Under the pieces are notes generated by a model that was not told the origin of the DNA, did no database searches, and saw only the letters and a list, made by a program, of their open reading frames with translations. A stretch of DNA of 14,058 bases, taken from assembly GCA_043101605.1 (NCBI GenBank), contig JBICIG010000089.1, positions 1 to 14,058 of the forward strand, given 5' to 3'. The DNA is from JBICIG01 sp043101605. Lineage in GTDB: Bacteria > Planctomycetota > Phycisphaerae > Phycisphaerales > UBA1924. Made by a program: the position numbers and the translations under genes. Below, one piece after another: positions 13,358 through 14,058 of the stretch (its first letter is position 1; each line of letters starts with the position of its first letter).

Positions 13358-14058
13358 ATGGAGCGGATGCGGTACGAGGTTGTGGTGGTGGGGGGCGGTC
13401 ACGCCGGGGTGGAAGCCGCGTGGGCGGCGGCGAACCTGCTGGGCGGCTCGAAGACGGTCGGGCTGATCACCCTCCGGCGGGACACGGTCGGCGTCATGAG
13501 CTGCAACCCGGCGATCGGCGGGCTGGCCAAGGGTCAGATCGTCCGCGAGGTCGATGCGCTCGGCGGGCTGATGGGGCTCGCGGCCGACGCGAGCGGGCTG
13601 TCGTTCAAGATGCTCAACACCTCCAAGGGGCCGGCGGTGCACGGGCCCCGCGCCCAGTGCGATCGGCATGTCTACCGCGAGACGGTGCTGGCGCTGGTCG
13701 AGTCCCGCGACGAGATCGACCTGATCGAGGGCGCGGTCGAGGGGTTCGAGATCGAGAAGGGCGCTTCGGGCGACCAGGTCATCGGGGTGCGCGCAGTGGT
13801 GGGCGGGCGGACGGTGCTGATCGAGTGCGGCGCGGCGGTGCTGACGACCGGCACCTTCATGCGAGGGCTGATGCACACCGGCGAATCAAAGACGCCCGGC
13901 GGGCGGTACGGGGAGCAGCCCGCGACGGGGATCAGCGCCGAGCTCTTGCGGCTGGGGTTCGAGCTGGGTCGGCTCAAGACGGGAACCCCGCCGAGGCTCG
14001 ATCGGCGGACGATCGCGTGGGATGAGTTGGAGGACGCGCCGGGGGATGCCGAGCCGAT
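13358..14058 (+). CDS. mnmG: tRNA uridine-5-carboxymethylaminomethyl modification enzyme MnmG, 5' part
   Basis: The frame runs off the window end after 233 codons; complete MnmG has roughly 610-630 residues. MnmG uses FAD and acts with MnmE to modify U34 in tRNA wobble positions. The FAD motif GGGHAGVEAA (12-21), MSCNPAIGGLAKGQ (47-60), EVDALGGLMG (64-73), NTSKGPAV (87-94) and RLKTGTPPR (205-213) identify it clearly. The start could be the ATG at 13358 or the ATG at 13367; neither has a well-spaced ribosome binding site. TACCAT at 13345-13350, seven bases before the first ATG, could be a -10 box for a leaderless mRNA, but no -35 partner is visible. In many bacteria mnmG is followed by rsmG, parA and parB near oriC, which fits the parS site upstream. 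The downstream genes are outside the window. Confidence 0.96.
   Translation, partial: MERMRYEVVVVGGGHAGVEAAWAAANLLGGSKTVGLITLRRDTVGVMSCNPAIGGLAKGQIVREVDALGGLMGLAADASGLSFKMLNTSKGPAVHGPRAQCDRHVYRETVLALVESRDEIDLIEGAVEGFEIEKGASGDQVIGVRAVVGGRTVLIECGAAVLTTGTFMRGLMHTGESKTPGGRYGEQPATGISAELLRLGFELGRLKTGTPPRLDRRTIAWDELEDAPGDAEP

Overview
The window is about 14 kb of very G+C-rich bacterial DNA whose gene set looks like a planctomycete, probably of the class Phycisphaerae. That assignment is an inference. It rests on the base composition, the class II ribonucleotide reductase with a long C-terminal extension, and the dispersed CACGGAG-type and GGCAAT-type intergenic repeats; no marker gene here fixes the taxonomy. 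The first 18 bases are an Illumina adapter, so the window starts at an untrimmed contig end.

Layout. Bases 1-700 hold no convincing gene, but they contain a possible promoter and a dense run of perfect hairpins leading into dcd (dCTP deaminase, 701-1273). A 126-residue four-helix-bundle (S23/IVS-type) gene at 1346-1726 lies between inverted arms of GGCAATR heptamers and separates dcd from nrdJ (B12-dependent ribonucleotide reductase, 1790-5296). A 7-bp direct repeat outside the arms suggests a small unit inserted into a formerly tight dcd-nrdJ operon. After nrdJ come a palindromic block and a clear intrinsic terminator. A flavin-reductase-like gene (minus strand, 5783-6439) diverges from an unrecognised gene that probably begins at a CTG (6523-7335). 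Next are mdh (malate dehydrogenase, 7630-8580), a secreted protein that appears to fuse a CpcT/CpeT-like domain to an FKBP-like domain (8704-9807), and a CbpA/DnaJ-like co-chaperone (9836-10789). A WcaJ-type polyisoprenyl-phosphate sugar transferase (10904-12409), a minus-strand GNAT acetyltransferase (12658-13179) and the 5' part of mnmG (13358 to the window end) complete the set.

How parts fit. dcd and nrdJ both serve deoxynucleotide supply (ribonucleotide reduction, and dCTP to dUTP for dTTP synthesis). The intergenic region after the sugar transferase has a perfect 18-bp palindrome containing the 16-bp parS consensus recognised by ParB. It lies about 0.9 kb upstream of mnmG, the gene that in many bacteria begins the mnmG-rsmG-parA-parB block near oriC. 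The right end of the window is therefore probably close to the chromosome segregation and origin region.

A window-wide oddity: the tetranucleotide ACGT occurs only twice in 14,058 bases by my reading, once in dcd and once in the centre of parS. Asp, Asn, His and Tyr codons, which otherwise usually end in C, end in T almost every time the next codon is GTN (about 36 NAT-GTN against one NAC-GTN). This points to selection or mutation against ACGT.
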